Translations under genes and position numbers: made by a program | Origin: Clitopilus passeckerianus | Taxonomy: Eukaryota; Basidiomycota; Agaricomycetes; Agaricales; Entolomataceae | Direction: 5' to 3' | Assembly: GCA_944990035.1 (NCBI GenBank) | Contig: CALYLX010000086.1 | Location: 124,001 to 188,000 of the forward strand | Length of the DNA: 64,000 bases | The notes under the pieces: generated by a model | Databases searched by the model: none | Seen by the model: only the letters and a program-made list of their open reading frames with translations | What the model was told of the DNA's origin: nothing | Part shown: in pieces, positions 22,178 through 34,568 of the stretch | Numbering within the stretch: the stretch's first letter is position 1 | How the letters are laid out: the number at the start of each line of letters is the position of its first letter

Positions 22178-22302
22178 CGCGCGTGTCCCAGCAGCCCGAA
22201 AAATCGAGCTATGCCATGGGACACGCACCTCAGCCAGACCTCCAGCCAAAATCTTCGTGTCCCATGGCTTGCGAAGTGTTCTCTGGAGCCATGGGACACG
22301 CC
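22178..22302. repeat. alternating 13-bp inverted repeats (CGTGTCCCATGGC)
   Basis: GCCATGGGACACG occurs at 22213-22225 and 22288-22300, and its exact complement CGTGTCCCATGGC at 22256-22268. A shorter CGTGTCCCA sits at 22182-22190, and a palindromic CGTGTCCCGGGACATGG lies at 21989-22005. Neighbouring units could pair as hairpins with loops of about 30 and 19 bases. Confidence 0.7.
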
Positions 22303-23310
22303 GCTTAACGACCTTAAGGGTCTGATTTTGATGCAAAAGGGTCCAACTGCTTTCTGCTCGAAAACTCGCGTTTTTGAGCCATTTCTTCGTTCATTTACTT
22401 CAAATTCTCCTCACTACATACAAAAGGACACTATATATACGTGTACCTATTTTAATATGCACCAGTTTTCTGTCAGAACACCTCAATTGCGCCAGGAGTC
22501 CTCCCTCCCCCTTCTTCCCTCCCGAGCTTTGCCGCATTTGGATGCTGACTCATCCTGCCGAACACTGCCCGTCGCGCGTTCTAAGGGTGCATTGCTCTCC
22601 TTCGGCTTTCTCGAGACTTGGAATCAATCATCTGACCGACATGGTCACTCCGGCTCAATTCAGTCAGCTTGCTAGGGTAATTCATGCTGAAAGGTTGTCT
22701 GAGCGGACAGCAACCAGCCGAAATCACATTATATTTAATCGCAAATACCTCGCAGTTTCCCTGAGGATCAACGTGATCGCCTGAAAGACCACTGGGCCAG
22801 CTCCGTCGGCTCCTTGGTTTAGCAGACAAATCACCTTCTCTGAATTTGGATCTACAGTAGACGTGACCACTTCTGCTGATGGCTATTGACCAGAATGGTG
22901 TTGACTTGCTGACTTGCCCTTGTGTTCAAATTCTCGGCGAGTCAGACGGGTCGTCCGGCATGCTGGTCATTTGCATGGCTCACCTGACATTCACCTGCTG
23001 GCTCTGTCTGACGGTCAATTCTTGCCTAAAGTCGTGACGGTGCTGGTAATATAAACCTATATGTTTAGGCCCTGTTTACCGATAACGCAATCCGCTCCTG
23101 TCACTTTAGTGTCTTCTCCGCCGTGCCGTCTTCTCTACAATAAATGTACAATCAACATCGGAACGTGTTTCTCCTGCGTTAATCCGTTCTTTCAATACAT
23201 AGAGACAGAGAATCCTTGCTCGGTCCGCTGTCGCTGTCGCGTGATGAACGCTCGCAACTCCCAGCGGATTTTTCAGGACCGCCTTCTCCCGCCATTCTTT
23301 CAGACGTCAA

Positions 23311-23317
23311 TATAAAT
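23311..23317 (+). promoter_or_regulatory. TATA box of the GH53 gene
   Basis: TATAAAT lies 52 bases upstream of the ATG at 23363. Confidence 0.45.
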
Positions 23318-23362
23318 TCATACCTCCTATCATCCACAACGCTCACTCCATCTATACCAAAA

Positions 23363-24705
23363 ATGCGCCTGTTCGACTTCTGCTCAACATCCCTCCTTCT
23401 CCTCATCCCATCCATCTCCGCCCTAACCTACCGCGGAGCGGATTTCTCTTCCGTCGTCAACCTAGAGAATTCAGGGAAGAGTTACAAGGATAATGGGGCC
23501 ACTACGAAACTCGAGACGATTTTGAAGAATCATGGAGCTAACCTCGCTAGGATTCGTGTGTGGACCAGCGCGGATAATTCACAGTATAGCTTGAACTATG
23601 GGCTGGCGCTGGCGAAGAGAGCACAGGCTGCTGGCTTGGGGATTATGGTTGATTTGCATTATAGTGATACATGTGCGTTTTCAATTGCCATGTCTGGCGT
23701 CCGAGAGGTTTAATCATACGCCGAGTTCTTTAGGGGCCGATCCTGGAAAACAAGCTATCCCGTCCTCTTGGCCAAAGGACCTCGCCGGATTGAATACCCA
23801 GATTTATACGTATGGATACCTTCACCCCGGTAAAATGTGGAGAATGACTTTTTTGAATAGGTATACCCAGAGCGTCATGAAGGCCTTCGTGAACCAAGGG
23901 ACCACTCCTCAGTTTATTCAGGTGAGGACAAACTTGAGCCCTTAGATCACATAAAAGACTAACCGGCTCGACATACGTCCAGATCGGCAACGAAATCAAT
24001 GACGGCTTCCTTTGGCCCGTCGGAAAGATATCCTCAGCCGGATTCTCTCCCGCTTCTCAGATGCTTCACTCTGCAGCCAACGCTGTCCGCTCCGTCACCA
24101 CCTCTACCAGGATTGTCCTCCATCTTGCTAACGGATGGGACTCTTCCACCCTAACCTGGTTCTACAACGGGATTTTCCTTCAAGGCCAGCTCGCTACCGG
24201 AGACATCGACGTACTTGGGTTCTCGTTCTACCCCTTCTACGGAACTAAGGCGACTTTCAATAACCTCAAATCGAGTTTGACCTCGATCGTGAATAAGTTG
24301 AACAAGGTCTGTTTGATCTTTACCCACTCGCCTGATGGGCAATAAAGTGATCTGATACGCGCGCTAGGACGTCATGGTTGTCGAAACTGACTGGCCGGCT
24401 TCTTGCTCTGGTGTTACCATGAGCGAGCCGTCGATTGCCATCTCAGCATCGGGCCAATCGAGCTTCGTTTCAGGCATTCGCTCTGTGCTACAAGCACTCC
24501 CTAACAGTCGCGGTATTGGTATTATATACTGGGAGCCTGCTTGGATCGGCAACGCTGGCCTTGGATCGAGTTGCTCTGTGAGTTCATTCAATTATATGAA
24601 GAGGTCCAATTCTAACATCGTTTTCTCGGGATAAAGGACGCCCTTCTTGTTGATGGTTCTGGGAATACACGTACGAGCATCAATATGTTCTCAGCCAGCA
24701 TGTAA
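23363..24705 (+). CDS. secreted arabinogalactan endo-beta-1,4-galactanase (GH53)
   Basis: Six exons (23363-23672, 23734-23809, 23861-23921, 23983-24306, 24368-24577, 24637-24705) give 349 residues, the usual length for fungal GH53. A signal peptide (about residues 1-18, LLLLIPSISA) precedes LTYRGADFSSVVNLE. The barrel motifs are in order: RIRVWTSADNSQYSLNY, GIMVDLHYSDTWADPGKQ, IQIGNEINDGFLWPVG with the acid/base Glu, DVLGFSFYPFYGT, VVETDWPASC with the nucleophile Glu, and GIIYWEPAWIGNAGLGSSC. The enzyme cuts beta-1,4-galactan side chains of pectin outside the cell. It fits with the pectate lyase at 52 kb as part of pectin use. All introns are 51-62 bases. Confidence 0.93.
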
Positions 24706-24961
24706 TTTTGGGTGTCTTCTGTAAATGTCACTCCACGTATTTAGGTTCATATGCCAAGAATCCGTGCAAGGCTGATGTTCCCCGCCCCAGTCAACGCGTG
24801 CTACTCCAAGCTCCAGTGACAAATGACAGGCGCCAATTTGGTGCAAGAGCTGCCATAAAAGGTAATGACATCATTCTTGACGACGACGCTTGGACGACGC
24901 TTCGGGCTTCGAACATACTTTATAAAATGTGATTCTTCAGCCAAATACTCTAACATAAGAA

Positions 24962-25346
24962 ATGTCTTCGAAAGGGATTCCCAGCTCACAAGTGTCTCGT
25001 TTCAGAGGAACGCCTATGGTACGTGGTCTGGCGAAGATCTTGGAAATAAAAGCTGCTGACACGAGATTTTTGTAGGCGATAGCATGTGGAACGGTCATTG
25101 TAGGCGCCTTGGGTTCCATGTATTTCATGGGTCGAGATGTCAAAGGAAAGGAGGGGCAGGCTTCGGCATACAGTACGTTTCTGCAGCCGATTCGCGAGGC
25201 GACTGCTGAACACCAGGTTGACAGAGTCAGGAGAGGGCGTTAAAGGCTCAGACCTCAAGATGACTTCTTCAGACGTAGCAGCTGCTGTTTCAGTGCCCAA
25301 ACCAAACCACCAGCGATTAGAGTCCTCAGGGGGCCATAAGCAGTAG
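24962..25346 (+). CDS. small single-membrane-span protein, function unknown
   Basis: Three exons (24962-25018, 25076-25172, 25225-25346) give 91 residues with correct phases. The N-terminus is short and basic (MSSKGIPSSQVSRFRGTPM). One membrane helix follows (AIACGTVIVGALGSMYFMG), then a charged, Ser/Thr-rich C-terminal tail. The layout resembles small accessory proteins of the mitochondrial inner membrane, but no family is recognised, so this is only a possibility. The correct joining of three small exons in one frame is the main support for its being real. Confidence 0.55.
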
Positions 25347-25644
25347 GGGTGGGGCTTCGCTTTCATGGAAGGTTAAAGTGATTTTTATGACAAACACGAA
25401 ACACAAAGCAGGCTGGCAACCCCAAGCAATGTATCATATGTACAATACCAATCGGCCTATAACAATCTATACTTCGAGAAACGTCAAAATGAAAGTTGAA
25501 CAATGAACGGGAGTGTCCGTGAAATGGTCTGATAATACAGTTGTCCGTGTTTCCTTTCGTACGTCTATGAACATGAGGGGTATAATCCGGGTATAACATG
25601 TTCACCAAAGACGTTGATTCATGCTTCATTGGGCTGGTTACACC

Positions 25645-26708
25645 CTAGCCGAACAGCAGCCTGCAAAGAGGCAACGCTCCCATAGAAAGAAGAACCACAG
25701 CATCGCGCACGCTATCAAGGTGAGGGATCATCGGGAACTGGACAGTATTCGGAGGGGCCCGAACATGTCGACGCACACGTCCCACTGTCTGAACCCACCG
25801 GGGTAAGATATGAACCAAGGCTATCCAAGGCTCCAGGTTTGCCGTCCAATCGTCTCGTCTGGTCGGGACAAAGTACGACGCGGAGACCTGGCGCCTGATG
25901 TGTCGTGTCTTGATCCTCTCGTTCCTCGCCCTGATGCCAAATCCGTTCTCTGGAGGAAGGAGGCGTTGGACTGAGATGAAGAAATGGGAAACGATGGGTT
26001 TGATCCCGATGCCAGGTGTATATGCAGTGAGAGACGGGCCGAAGGGCTGGGAGGCTGAATTGTACGTTCTGCTTCGCAGAGGTTGAACATGACCTTGGTG
26101 ATCGGCACTTCGTGGAATTCGGATGGAGGAAAGAGTTTGAAAGAGTTCCAGTGCTTCCATGCTTTCAATCTCAGGCTCTTCTTTGTCGTGCGACTCGTCG
26201 TCAGAGTCCATATCAAGGAAACTGGATGGATGGTCTGCGCGGGGGAAGTAGAAGGAGAGTTGGCTTAAGGACGACACTGTATCGCGGTCGCCAATGGAAT
26301 CGTTGTCCGCGTCCGAATCTTCTACGCCTGGGACGATTGTTGGTCGGTTGTTACTGGTAAAGTCCACGGAAGGTGACGGTGGTACAGCAGTATCTGGGAG
26401 TTCTTCAGGCTTTGGAGCCTTTCGAAAGCGGGTGGTTAGCCATTGAAGTGGCTTGAAGTTCGTGGTAGCACTATTGGGTAGCGTGAGATGAGTTATAGTA
26501 AATTGAAGACGAGGTATGCCATGACATACCCTGGAAGTGCGTTGGTAGTAAATGCGGGAGTGGTGGCCGACTTGGGTTTGACTAGCTTCCCGACTTGCTT
26601 CCCAGCACGTCTGATACTGCCAGTGGCAGCAGAAACGAAAGAGACGCGACTATTCAGACCGAAGCCTTTGAGAGCCTCTCTAGGTGGAGATGGGGTGTTT
26701 CTAGACAT
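25645..26708 (-). CDS. hypothetical protein with basic N-terminus and acidic middle
   Basis: Two exons (26708-26530 and 26470-25645) give 334 residues; donor GTATGT and acceptor CAATAG keep phase 2. The N-terminal 60 residues are basic and Ser-rich (TGSIRRAGKQVGKLVKPKS). Residues about 80-150 are acidic (EDSDADNDSIGDRD, DMDSDDESHDKEEPEIES). The C-terminal third, rich in Arg and His, is less convincing because another frame is also open there, so an unseen intron may change the end. No domain is recognised. It is divergent from DIS3 with 556 bases between start codons. Confidence 0.5.
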
Positions 26709-27264
26709 TCTTAAATATCACAATGTAATTTGAAGACTGGTCCGTGTGCTACGAGGAAAGGTGTGCGAGATTGCGAAGAGAGAGATGGGCTCCAAGTCGG
26801 GGATGGATTATCTTCGTATCCCAGCCATTCCGTTTTATATGCGAGTTGGGGAGGGCGCTTTGATACCTTCGCATGGATTCTACGCCGCTTTGACTATGAA
26901 CCTGTCTGCTAGTGGCTCTTGCGTTTGGACCCACCGGCAGAGGTCAATGCGTCCAGAGGCTGATCCCATTGCTGTCATGGTCCTGGCGGATAAAGCGGAG
27001 GGTCAATTGCTATTGTAGACTGCTTGTAAGGTCTTGGGGCCTCAGAGAAAGACGAGGCGGCATCATGAAGCATAAGCACAATACGTAACGTCGAGGCAGC
27101 TTGAGAGCAACACATCCGAGTCCGACATCTGACCCGATCCTGGTCCGGCTTGTTTGTTCCAGGCACTCTAGCCAAATAGATTGCCTCCTTTTTGGAAAAC
27201 GCCGCGAGCTTCATCTCCCCTGCGAACGCGGTCGACGTGCAAACGTCCGCAAAAACATCTAAAT
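26709..27264. promoter_or_regulatory. divergent promoter region, unknown gene / DIS3
   Basis: These 556 bases separate two start codons that point away from each other. Short open frames here have no recognised motif. No clear TATA box was found on either side. Confidence 0.4.
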
Positions 27265-30200
27265 ATGGTTGAAATTACCATTAGAAAACGGCCAAGAAGT
27301 GAGGCTGTTATTACCCAGCGCAAGTTCTTCAAGAAGACTGCTAGAGGGAAGGTTGTCAAGGGTGGGTCCGCCAATCTTCAAGTTCCGACATCACAAACAC
27401 TGTTTAACCATGGTTTAGTTTTGCGCGAAAGATACTTGCGGGACGATGTTGGATGTGGGATAACTGGCTGCAGAGACTGTATGGAGCTCTCTCAAGCGCC
27501 AACTTTGCCTAAAAATGGAGGGCGAAACCACAAACTCTATCCCAATGGCCATTTCATCCTACCTGACACCAATGTGTTCTTGTCCCAGGTATAAGCGATT
27601 ATTTTGAACCTTCCGTTGGTGCTCACGTCACATACAGATGGACCTTATTGAATCCGATCTCTTCAGGCCACCAATCATCCTACTCCAGACGGTAATTGAA
27701 GAAGTTCGGCATCGATCACTACCCCTTTACAATCGACTGAAAGCTCTGACTAAAATGGACGAAAAGAATATTTGGATATTTTACAATGAATATAGATCGT
27801 GAGGAGCTCGTTTCACACGAACTACCTTCTGCTGACTCGTCCCAACAGAGAGACCGCGATCGTTCGGGAGGAAGGCGAAACACCAAATGACCGAAATGAT
27901 CGAGGTTTGCGCACATCCATCCATGTCAACCATTTGCATCTTTAAATTCTGCTCCAGGTATCCGAAAAGCCACGAATTGGTACAATGAACATCTCAAGGT
28001 TACTCGACCTCCAATACGAGGACAAACTGCTCCGGTATTACCACCCGTGGTTTTGGTCACGGAGGATGCTGCCAATCGGCAGAAAGCTGAAAAGTCCGGG
28101 ATCCCTTGCACATCATGTACGTGAGCTTGTGTGTTTCCTTAGCACCTCCTACTTACTCCGCCCACAGTGCGAAAATATGTCGAAGGCGTGGAGAAAAGTG
28201 CTCAGCTACTAGATCTTCTGGCGGCGGAGGGTAGTAATGATATTGAACCCACGAGGGCAGCTGGCGCGAGGCAAGCACTGTATCCAGAGGTATGGGCCAG
28301 TCACTTTCTTCCTCTCGGTCTACTGATCAACCTGTTTCAGTATTTACCCACAGCTACACTGGTCGCTGGCGTCAAGGCGGGTGAATTACATCAAGGACAT
28401 TACAATGCCAACCAGTATAACTACCTGGAGGTACGACATAGGATACCTAAAAACGGGATACTTTTTCTGATACTGCACATAGGGCACCATCCCAGTACCA
28501 GCATTCACCAAACCCATCCTGTTGATCGGGAGGGAGAACATGAACAGAGCCGTTCACGGAGATGTCGTTGTGGTGGAAGTTTTCGATGAGAAGGAGTGGA
28601 AAGCTCCCGCCGACGAGGTCGTCGATCAGAGCAGTCAGTTTATCTTTCTTCCAGTACCACTCTCAAGCTCATCATGGACCCGTAGCGACTTTGAGAAACG
28701 ACGACGCAGAGAACTCAGGAGAGGAAGGTGAGGAGGAAGATGACGACGATGTGGCTCGGCGGGAAAAGCAGGTTCTTCGTGAAGAAGATAGCGCCCGTAA
28801 ATCCGAACGACAGCCGACCGGACAGGTTGTTGGAATTATCAAACGAAACTGGCGAGCGTACGTCTCTACCACCATGCTATCCCACGTGCCACGTTTTCAA
28901 CTAACTTACTATATAACAGTTACGTCTGCCACATCGACAGCACCTCTTTAACCTCCTCAAACTCCACCTCCCTCTCCCAACAAACCGTCTTCGCCACCCC
29001 TGTATCCCGCCTTCTCCCCCGTATCCGCTTACGAACCCGGCAAGCACCTTCCCTCCTCGGCCAAAAAATCCTCGTCACCATCGATAGATGGGACACCACC
29101 TCCCGGTACCCCGAAGGCCACTTCGTCCGTGCCCTAGGAAAAGTTGAAAGCAAAGAAGCGGAGCAGGAGAGTTTATTGCTGGAGTTTGACGTCCCGTATA
29201 GGCCGTTTGGGAAGGCGATATTGGATTGCTTGCCGGAGGAGGGAGATAAGTGGGTTGTTCCGCCTAAGACGGCTGGGAGTAAGGAGTGGAGGGATAGGGA
29301 GGATCTGAGGGGGCTGAATATTTGTAGTATTGATCCTCCAGGTATGTCCCACCTAGCCTTCCTTTCTGGGCCGGGGCTAACTATACTTTTGTAGGGTGTC
29401 AGGATATTGATGATGCATTGCATGCCCGACAGCTACCGAATGGGAACATCGAAGCTGGTGTCCGTTAGTACCTTCACCTTCGTGCTGTACCGGTGGCTTT
29501 ACTAATCCACACTCTAGATATCGCTGACGTCTCGCACTTTGTGCATGCCGACACACCGATGGACAATGAAGCTGCTGCTCGTGGAACAACTGTCTACCTT
29601 GTCGACAAGCGAATCGACATGTTGCCTAGCTTGCTAGGTACAAATCTGTGCTCCCTGCGACCATTCGTGGAGAGACTTGCTTTCTCTGCTATTTGGGTAT
29701 GCTACTCCATATTGTCTTTTGAAATACCTGTTGATGTGAACCTAGGAATTGACACCAGGGGGGCAGATAGTAAATGTTCGGTTTACGAAGTCGGTTATTG
29801 CAAGTAAAGCTGCTTTCACGTATGAAGAGGCACAGATTCGGAAAGATGATCCGTAAGTTTCGCCATAGCCCTTCTGTATATTCCTCTGAAGCTTATTTTT
29901 CCTAGGAACATGCAAGACGACCTCACCCATAGCATCCGCCTACTTAATACAATAGCTCAAAAGCTAAAAGCCGGGCGTATGGCCGCTGGGGCCCTGAACC
30001 TGGCCTCTCCTGAAGTCAAGATCCACCTCGACAGCTCAGAGTCTTCAGATCCGATCGACGTCGAGCAAAAGGAAATGAGGGAAACGAACAGTTTGGTCGA
30101 GGAATTCATGCTGCTTGCAAATATCAGCGTTGCAAAGAAGATTCAAGAGATGTTCCCACAGACTGCTGTTTTGAGGTTGGTGTTCGGAATGTTCCCAAAG

Positions 30201-31162
30201 TCTTCGGTGGATATTGATATTTATCTGTTACAGGCGCCATTTGCCACCTCCCAAGGCGAACTTTGAGAAGTTACAAGACATTTTGATGAGGAGGAAAGGG
30301 ATGAAGCTTGATGTATCCTGCTCTGGCACATTGGCCGCTTCCTTAGATCAATGTGTGGTAAGACCCGTGTCATTTCCTAGTATCCTGCCAGGCTGATGTG
30401 TTTTTCAGGATGAAAACGAGCCCGCGTTCAATACTTTGGTCCGTATCATGGCCACGCGTTGTATGCTCTCTGCAGAGTATTTCTGCTCTGGTAGTGTCGG
30501 GCGAGATACCTTTGGGCACTATGGACTTGCCAGTCCTATTTACACCCACTTCACCAGTCCAATTCGACGCTACGCAGGTCAGTCCGTGGTTCTCGTTTGC
30601 CAAATCAAAGTGTTCTTATAAGGGTGCAGACGTTCTGGCGCATCGGCAACTTTCTGCAGCCATAGGTTACTCCCCACTACATGGTTCTCTCCATCAGAAA
30701 TCCCATGTTGAAAGGATCATGGACAACATCAATCGGCGACATCGCATGGCACAGATGGCTGGTAGAGCTAGTGTCGAATTTTACGTCGGCCTGGCTTTGA
30801 AGGGAAGAAATGAAAGGGAGAGTGCCCCAGTCCATGAGGAAGCCTTTATTATTCGCACTTTCACGAATGGCTTGGCTGTCTTCGTCTCAAAGTAAGTTTG
30901 CCCATTTAGCTTCTGGCACGGTGCTGATTATCCCCTTAGACTCGGTATTGAAGGCTTGATTACCTTCAAGAAACCGGTCGAGTTTGACCCTGAGAACTAC
31001 ACTGTCACAGTCCCTGCGACCTCTACATCTGGCTCGGAAGACGTAGTACTCTCCGTTTTCGAGAAGGTTGGGGTAAAAATTGAAGTTGAAAAGGACAAGA
31101 ATACACAGAGAGGTCGTGTCAAGATGACGCTCGTACATCCCATCGATTCATCCTCATTGTAA
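27265..31162 (+). CDS. DIS3: exosome exo/endoribonuclease Dis3 (Rrp44)
   Basis: The gene has many short introns and a protein of roughly 1,000 residues; it starts at the ATG at 27265 (first exons 27265-27588, 27638-27798, 27849-27904, 27958-28116, 28168-28289, 28341-28430) and ends at 31162. An N-terminal CR3-like cysteine cluster ([12 protein letters not shown]) leads into a PIN endonuclease domain with its acidic residues in [19 protein letters not shown] and [11 protein letters not shown]. Two cold-shock domains follow, joined by an acidic Glu/Asp-rich insert. The RNB exonuclease domain starts [16 protein letters not shown], with the catalytic Asp cluster, and continues [11 protein letters not shown] and [13 protein letters not shown]-terminal S1 domain ends the protein. 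Dis3 is the catalytic subunit of the RNA exosome in nucleus and cytoplasm. No break was found. Confidence 0.94.
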
Positions 31163-31497
31163 ATCTCCATACCACTACATCCTCCACCTTCATACTACAT
31201 CCGCATAACTACAACGACGCCCAGCAACAATGTAACTAATCAAGATCAATGCTGTAGAAAGTAATGTGAAAAGTACAGTACAGAAACGTGTTTGCTACAA
31301 AAGATGTCAGCTAATCGGTACAACGATTGAAAATGTGCAATGCATGTGTGTAGAAATGAAGCCTGTTCATGTAAAGTCGTTCCAATTCAAAAGTTCCAAA
31401 CTCAGTATGCAAGCAAAGCAAAGGAATGTAGTAGAAGTACAAAAAAAAAAACAGAAAAAGACGGAAGCCATAGAGCAGTAGTTGAATCACAGATTCA
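31163..31497. other. convergent 3' regions of DIS3 and the RING gene
   Basis: A-rich sequence, including a run of A at 31440-31451, between two stop codons that face each other. No gene. Confidence 0.5.
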
Positions 31498-34307
31498 TCA
31501 ATGAGCATACAGTGCAACTCGGCACATTGGGCATGTTTGGTTCTGAGCCAGCCAGCGGCTCAAGCACCGATCATGTAAGGCATGTTTGCAAATGGAGCCC
31601 AGTCGTGCATAATCTGTAGCCTTGAACTGGTTGAGGCAGATCCCGCATCTGTCCACCGAAACATCCATCAGTTTAAGCTTCAGTTTGACGCGGCCGTCTT
31701 TGGTTGTTCGCCTACGGCCGACCTCGACTTGGGCAGCAAGAGCGATATTTTCGTTTGCTGGGGACCTAGCTGCGCCGGGTGTTTTTTTGGTGTCAGCGTT
31801 GGCTTTAGCCTGTCTTGCAAGGGCAACAGCATCTGGACTAGCTGGACCTATGAAATCCGTAAGTGTCAAAAGAGTCTAAGTGTTGCACTTTCGTCAGGGT
31901 ACTTAAAACGAAGAACATCAATCGACCACATACGTCGTAATCAGAACCATTGCTAGGTTCAGTCTGTTCGTCCAACCGGTTGACAAGCATATCTAGATCG
32001 GTAACCTCAAGGAAAGGCCCACTCCGCCTTTGAATCGGCCTTGGAGGGCTGCCTGGAGGGGTGACGGGTCCTTCAACGGGAGATCCGGGAATTTCCTCCA
32101 AGGAAGAGGTGCTTGATGTAGCAGTGATAGGAACGAACATCTGTGACTGGGCTCTTGGGATCGTGGAGGGGAGTAACAAACTTCCAGTAGGCGTGATAGA
32201 GGCAGACGAAGGCCCATCGTCGTCAAGATCGATGAGGAGCCCTTCGGGGCAGCAATTAGGTACCGGATCGTTTGAATCTGCATTCCCAGCATAAACTGAG
32301 TCTATAACTCGTTGAAGAACACCTGGAGGTCTCGGCAAAGGTCGGCCGGTGTAGTGACCACGGGGGGTCGAAGGAGAAGAACCAACGGCAAGTTCGAGCA
32401 GGTCGGTTGTCGAGTGATTGGGAGACATCCCTTGCCGCGGGGTTTGGTATGGAGTGGAGCCAGGTGAGATGGTGCACCGATCAGAAGAAGTGGCAGCTAA
32501 CTTCTGCACTGCCAAGCTACCCGTAGCTTGAACTGGTACAGGTCCAACCGGGCCGGGAATGATATCAGAATCGGGAGTAGCCTTGATTGGGGTAGTTGGG
32601 GGGGTCAGGAAGAGCGGTGTCATGGGAGGTTCTGGAACAGTGACACTCTGATGTAATGGCGAGCGGGGGACCCTTGGAGGTGTCCTATCGCGCGACAACC
32701 CACCTGTTCTCCGGGAGGTGTATGATGGAGGTGGCACTTGTGGTGGTGGTGGCGGAGGAGGAGGAGGAGGGGGAGGAGAGGCCAAAGAAGGAGGCGAACT
32801 CTGTCTCGCAATAGGCATTGGCGCCTGTTCGCTAGGCCTGAGCGCTGTAGATACTGCTTGTGGTGGCTGAGGTGTGGTGCCGGTCGCATTCGCTCTGGTA
32901 CGGACGGTGGTAACAATTGGCCCCAAAGGTGCATCTGGCTCCCGTGGCGGCTCAGGCCGTGTCGCATGCCTCTGTCGGTGAGGGCGACTAATGTGCTTTG
33001 GAAGCAACGGCACCTTCCTATCTCGCAGAGACAATGGATGGGGCTCGTTCAGACTCCTGGCTGCGGGAGGTGCAGGTGTACGACCCCTTTCGATAGTAGG
33101 AGGGGGTGCCTCAGTACGTGGCGGAGTAATGGGGGGAGAGACAGGATTGCCCATGACGGGCGAACCTGGTGGAGATCCCGGTTGAGATTCCATTTTCCGT
33201 GCCACAGAGGACAAGCTGGGTGTTTCCCTCTCGACAACCTCCCAGGGTTCGTCGAGGGACTCTGTCTGAGGGTTAGGAGCACGTTCCTTCCCCTTGAAAG
33301 AGAGTAGTTTCCTGGAAAGGAAACTTTCAGCTCTGAGGGAATTTGCGAATGAAGTCGTCGACATCGACATCTTCATCGGCAGAGACGTAGCACTCATAAA
33401 AGGAGTGTGATGCGAGTAAGGTGAAGGGTTTGCAGTCGGAAGCGCCGAGTGAACTCGTTGAGGCTCCGCGTTCCGATAAGGAAACAAGGTCCGGAGAGGA
33501 GAGAGTGAAAGGTTCCTACGCTTCGTGGGGCTCTGGGCCGGAGAAGGTGGGAGGGGCTCATCCTCATCTGAATCCTGGTCCGGATTGACTTTGAGAGGCT
33601 CCTGGTGGGCGCGGTTATCCTTTCGAAGGGATGAAGGAAATTCAAGTACACTGGGTTTGGCCATTCGTTCCCCAGAATTAGTGTGGGCCTGGTCGTTCAT
33701 CGGCTCCGCCTCCACTATCTCCAGCGAAGAGATAGACTCTGCGTCGGACTCTCTAGGAGTCTCTACTCGAGACGAGGTCGAGGAGCAGAAGGAAATATCA
33801 TTGTTCAGCTGGGATCGATCTTGCGAAGTGGAAGGACTAGGCAATGGCTCAGAGGATGGCACAGAACCAGAAGCATCATTCATCACATTAGTGGATGAAA
33901 CCGAGGCGGTCTCTGCCATAGCTTCCTGGAAGGTGGGTGGTGGATAATCTGGATAGGCTGATTTTCTCAAAGTTAACCAGACCACTATAACCTTGATCAA
34001 GGAATTAGAACCTACCTGCTTCGTAGAAAGGTTCAATATGGTGACGATCCGATCTTCCAGCGCGTCTTGCACCTCGATTTAAGGCTAAAGCGCGAAAGGA
34101 TCTTGGCCCAACGTTAAATCGTGGCCCTTCATCCGCGCGGTTGGTTCGTTCTTGCCTCGAGCGGCTCCTGGCCTCTTTTCCACTGGGACGAGGCGCCTGT
34201 CGTATACGGCCTGCGTTGTCTGAGGGTATTAGCGTCACCTGCCCATGATGACTGACTTCGTGTGTCAGATAGGGTGCGATATTGCCTCCCGCCCTGTGAG
34301 ACGACAT
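31498..34307 (-). CDS. RING-H2 zinc-finger protein, probable E3 ubiquitin ligase
   Basis: Three exons (34307-34016, 33957-31934, 31875-31498) give 897 residues. The C-terminal 45 residues are a RING-H2 finger: CGICLNQF, then C-K-H-x-x-H-x-x-C (CKHALHDRC), then CPMC, followed directly by the end of the protein. Nearly all of the remainder is disordered and rich in Ser and Pro, with a run of about 12 prolines followed by VPPPSYTS. PPSY fits the PPxY consensus for WW-domain binding, and a PPPTF stretch lies near residue 105. Such an arrangement suggests an E3 whose long tail recruits partners, possibly through WW proteins; this is inference. ATG at 34307 was chosen; an upstream in-frame GTG is not used. 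Confidence 0.78.
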
Positions 34308-34568
34308 GATGAGATGAGTGCAAGAGTCCAAGTCCCGTAAGGGCTGAACATGCGGGATCCAGGAGGCATTACGTTGTTTGCTGATGTTGATCACGAGCTT
34401 TGATCTAGCAGTGGCAGTGCCGCCATCATTTCCCTCCGAACCCGAAAGAATCTGGGGTTCCTGGGAGACAGTGGGAGTCAGGGATTAGCGGATTGATTAC
34501 GACTTGAAGTAGATATTCCGAGAAATATAGCTCATGAAAGAATTATATACAAAGAAAAAGGGAAAAGG

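Larger units (their letters stand above)
21841..23362. other. 1.5-kb intergenic region containing an inverted-repeat array
   Basis: No gene is supported. The notable content is the cluster of GTGTCCCATGG-type repeats described separately. The right end holds the GH53 promoter. Confidence 0.5.

Noticed and set aside
27265..31162. Possible break in DIS3 near the acidic insert (28620-28690)
   Set aside because: A GTCAGT donor after CAGAGCA and the acceptor CTCAAG restore the frame into the acidic linker, so the gene is intact.
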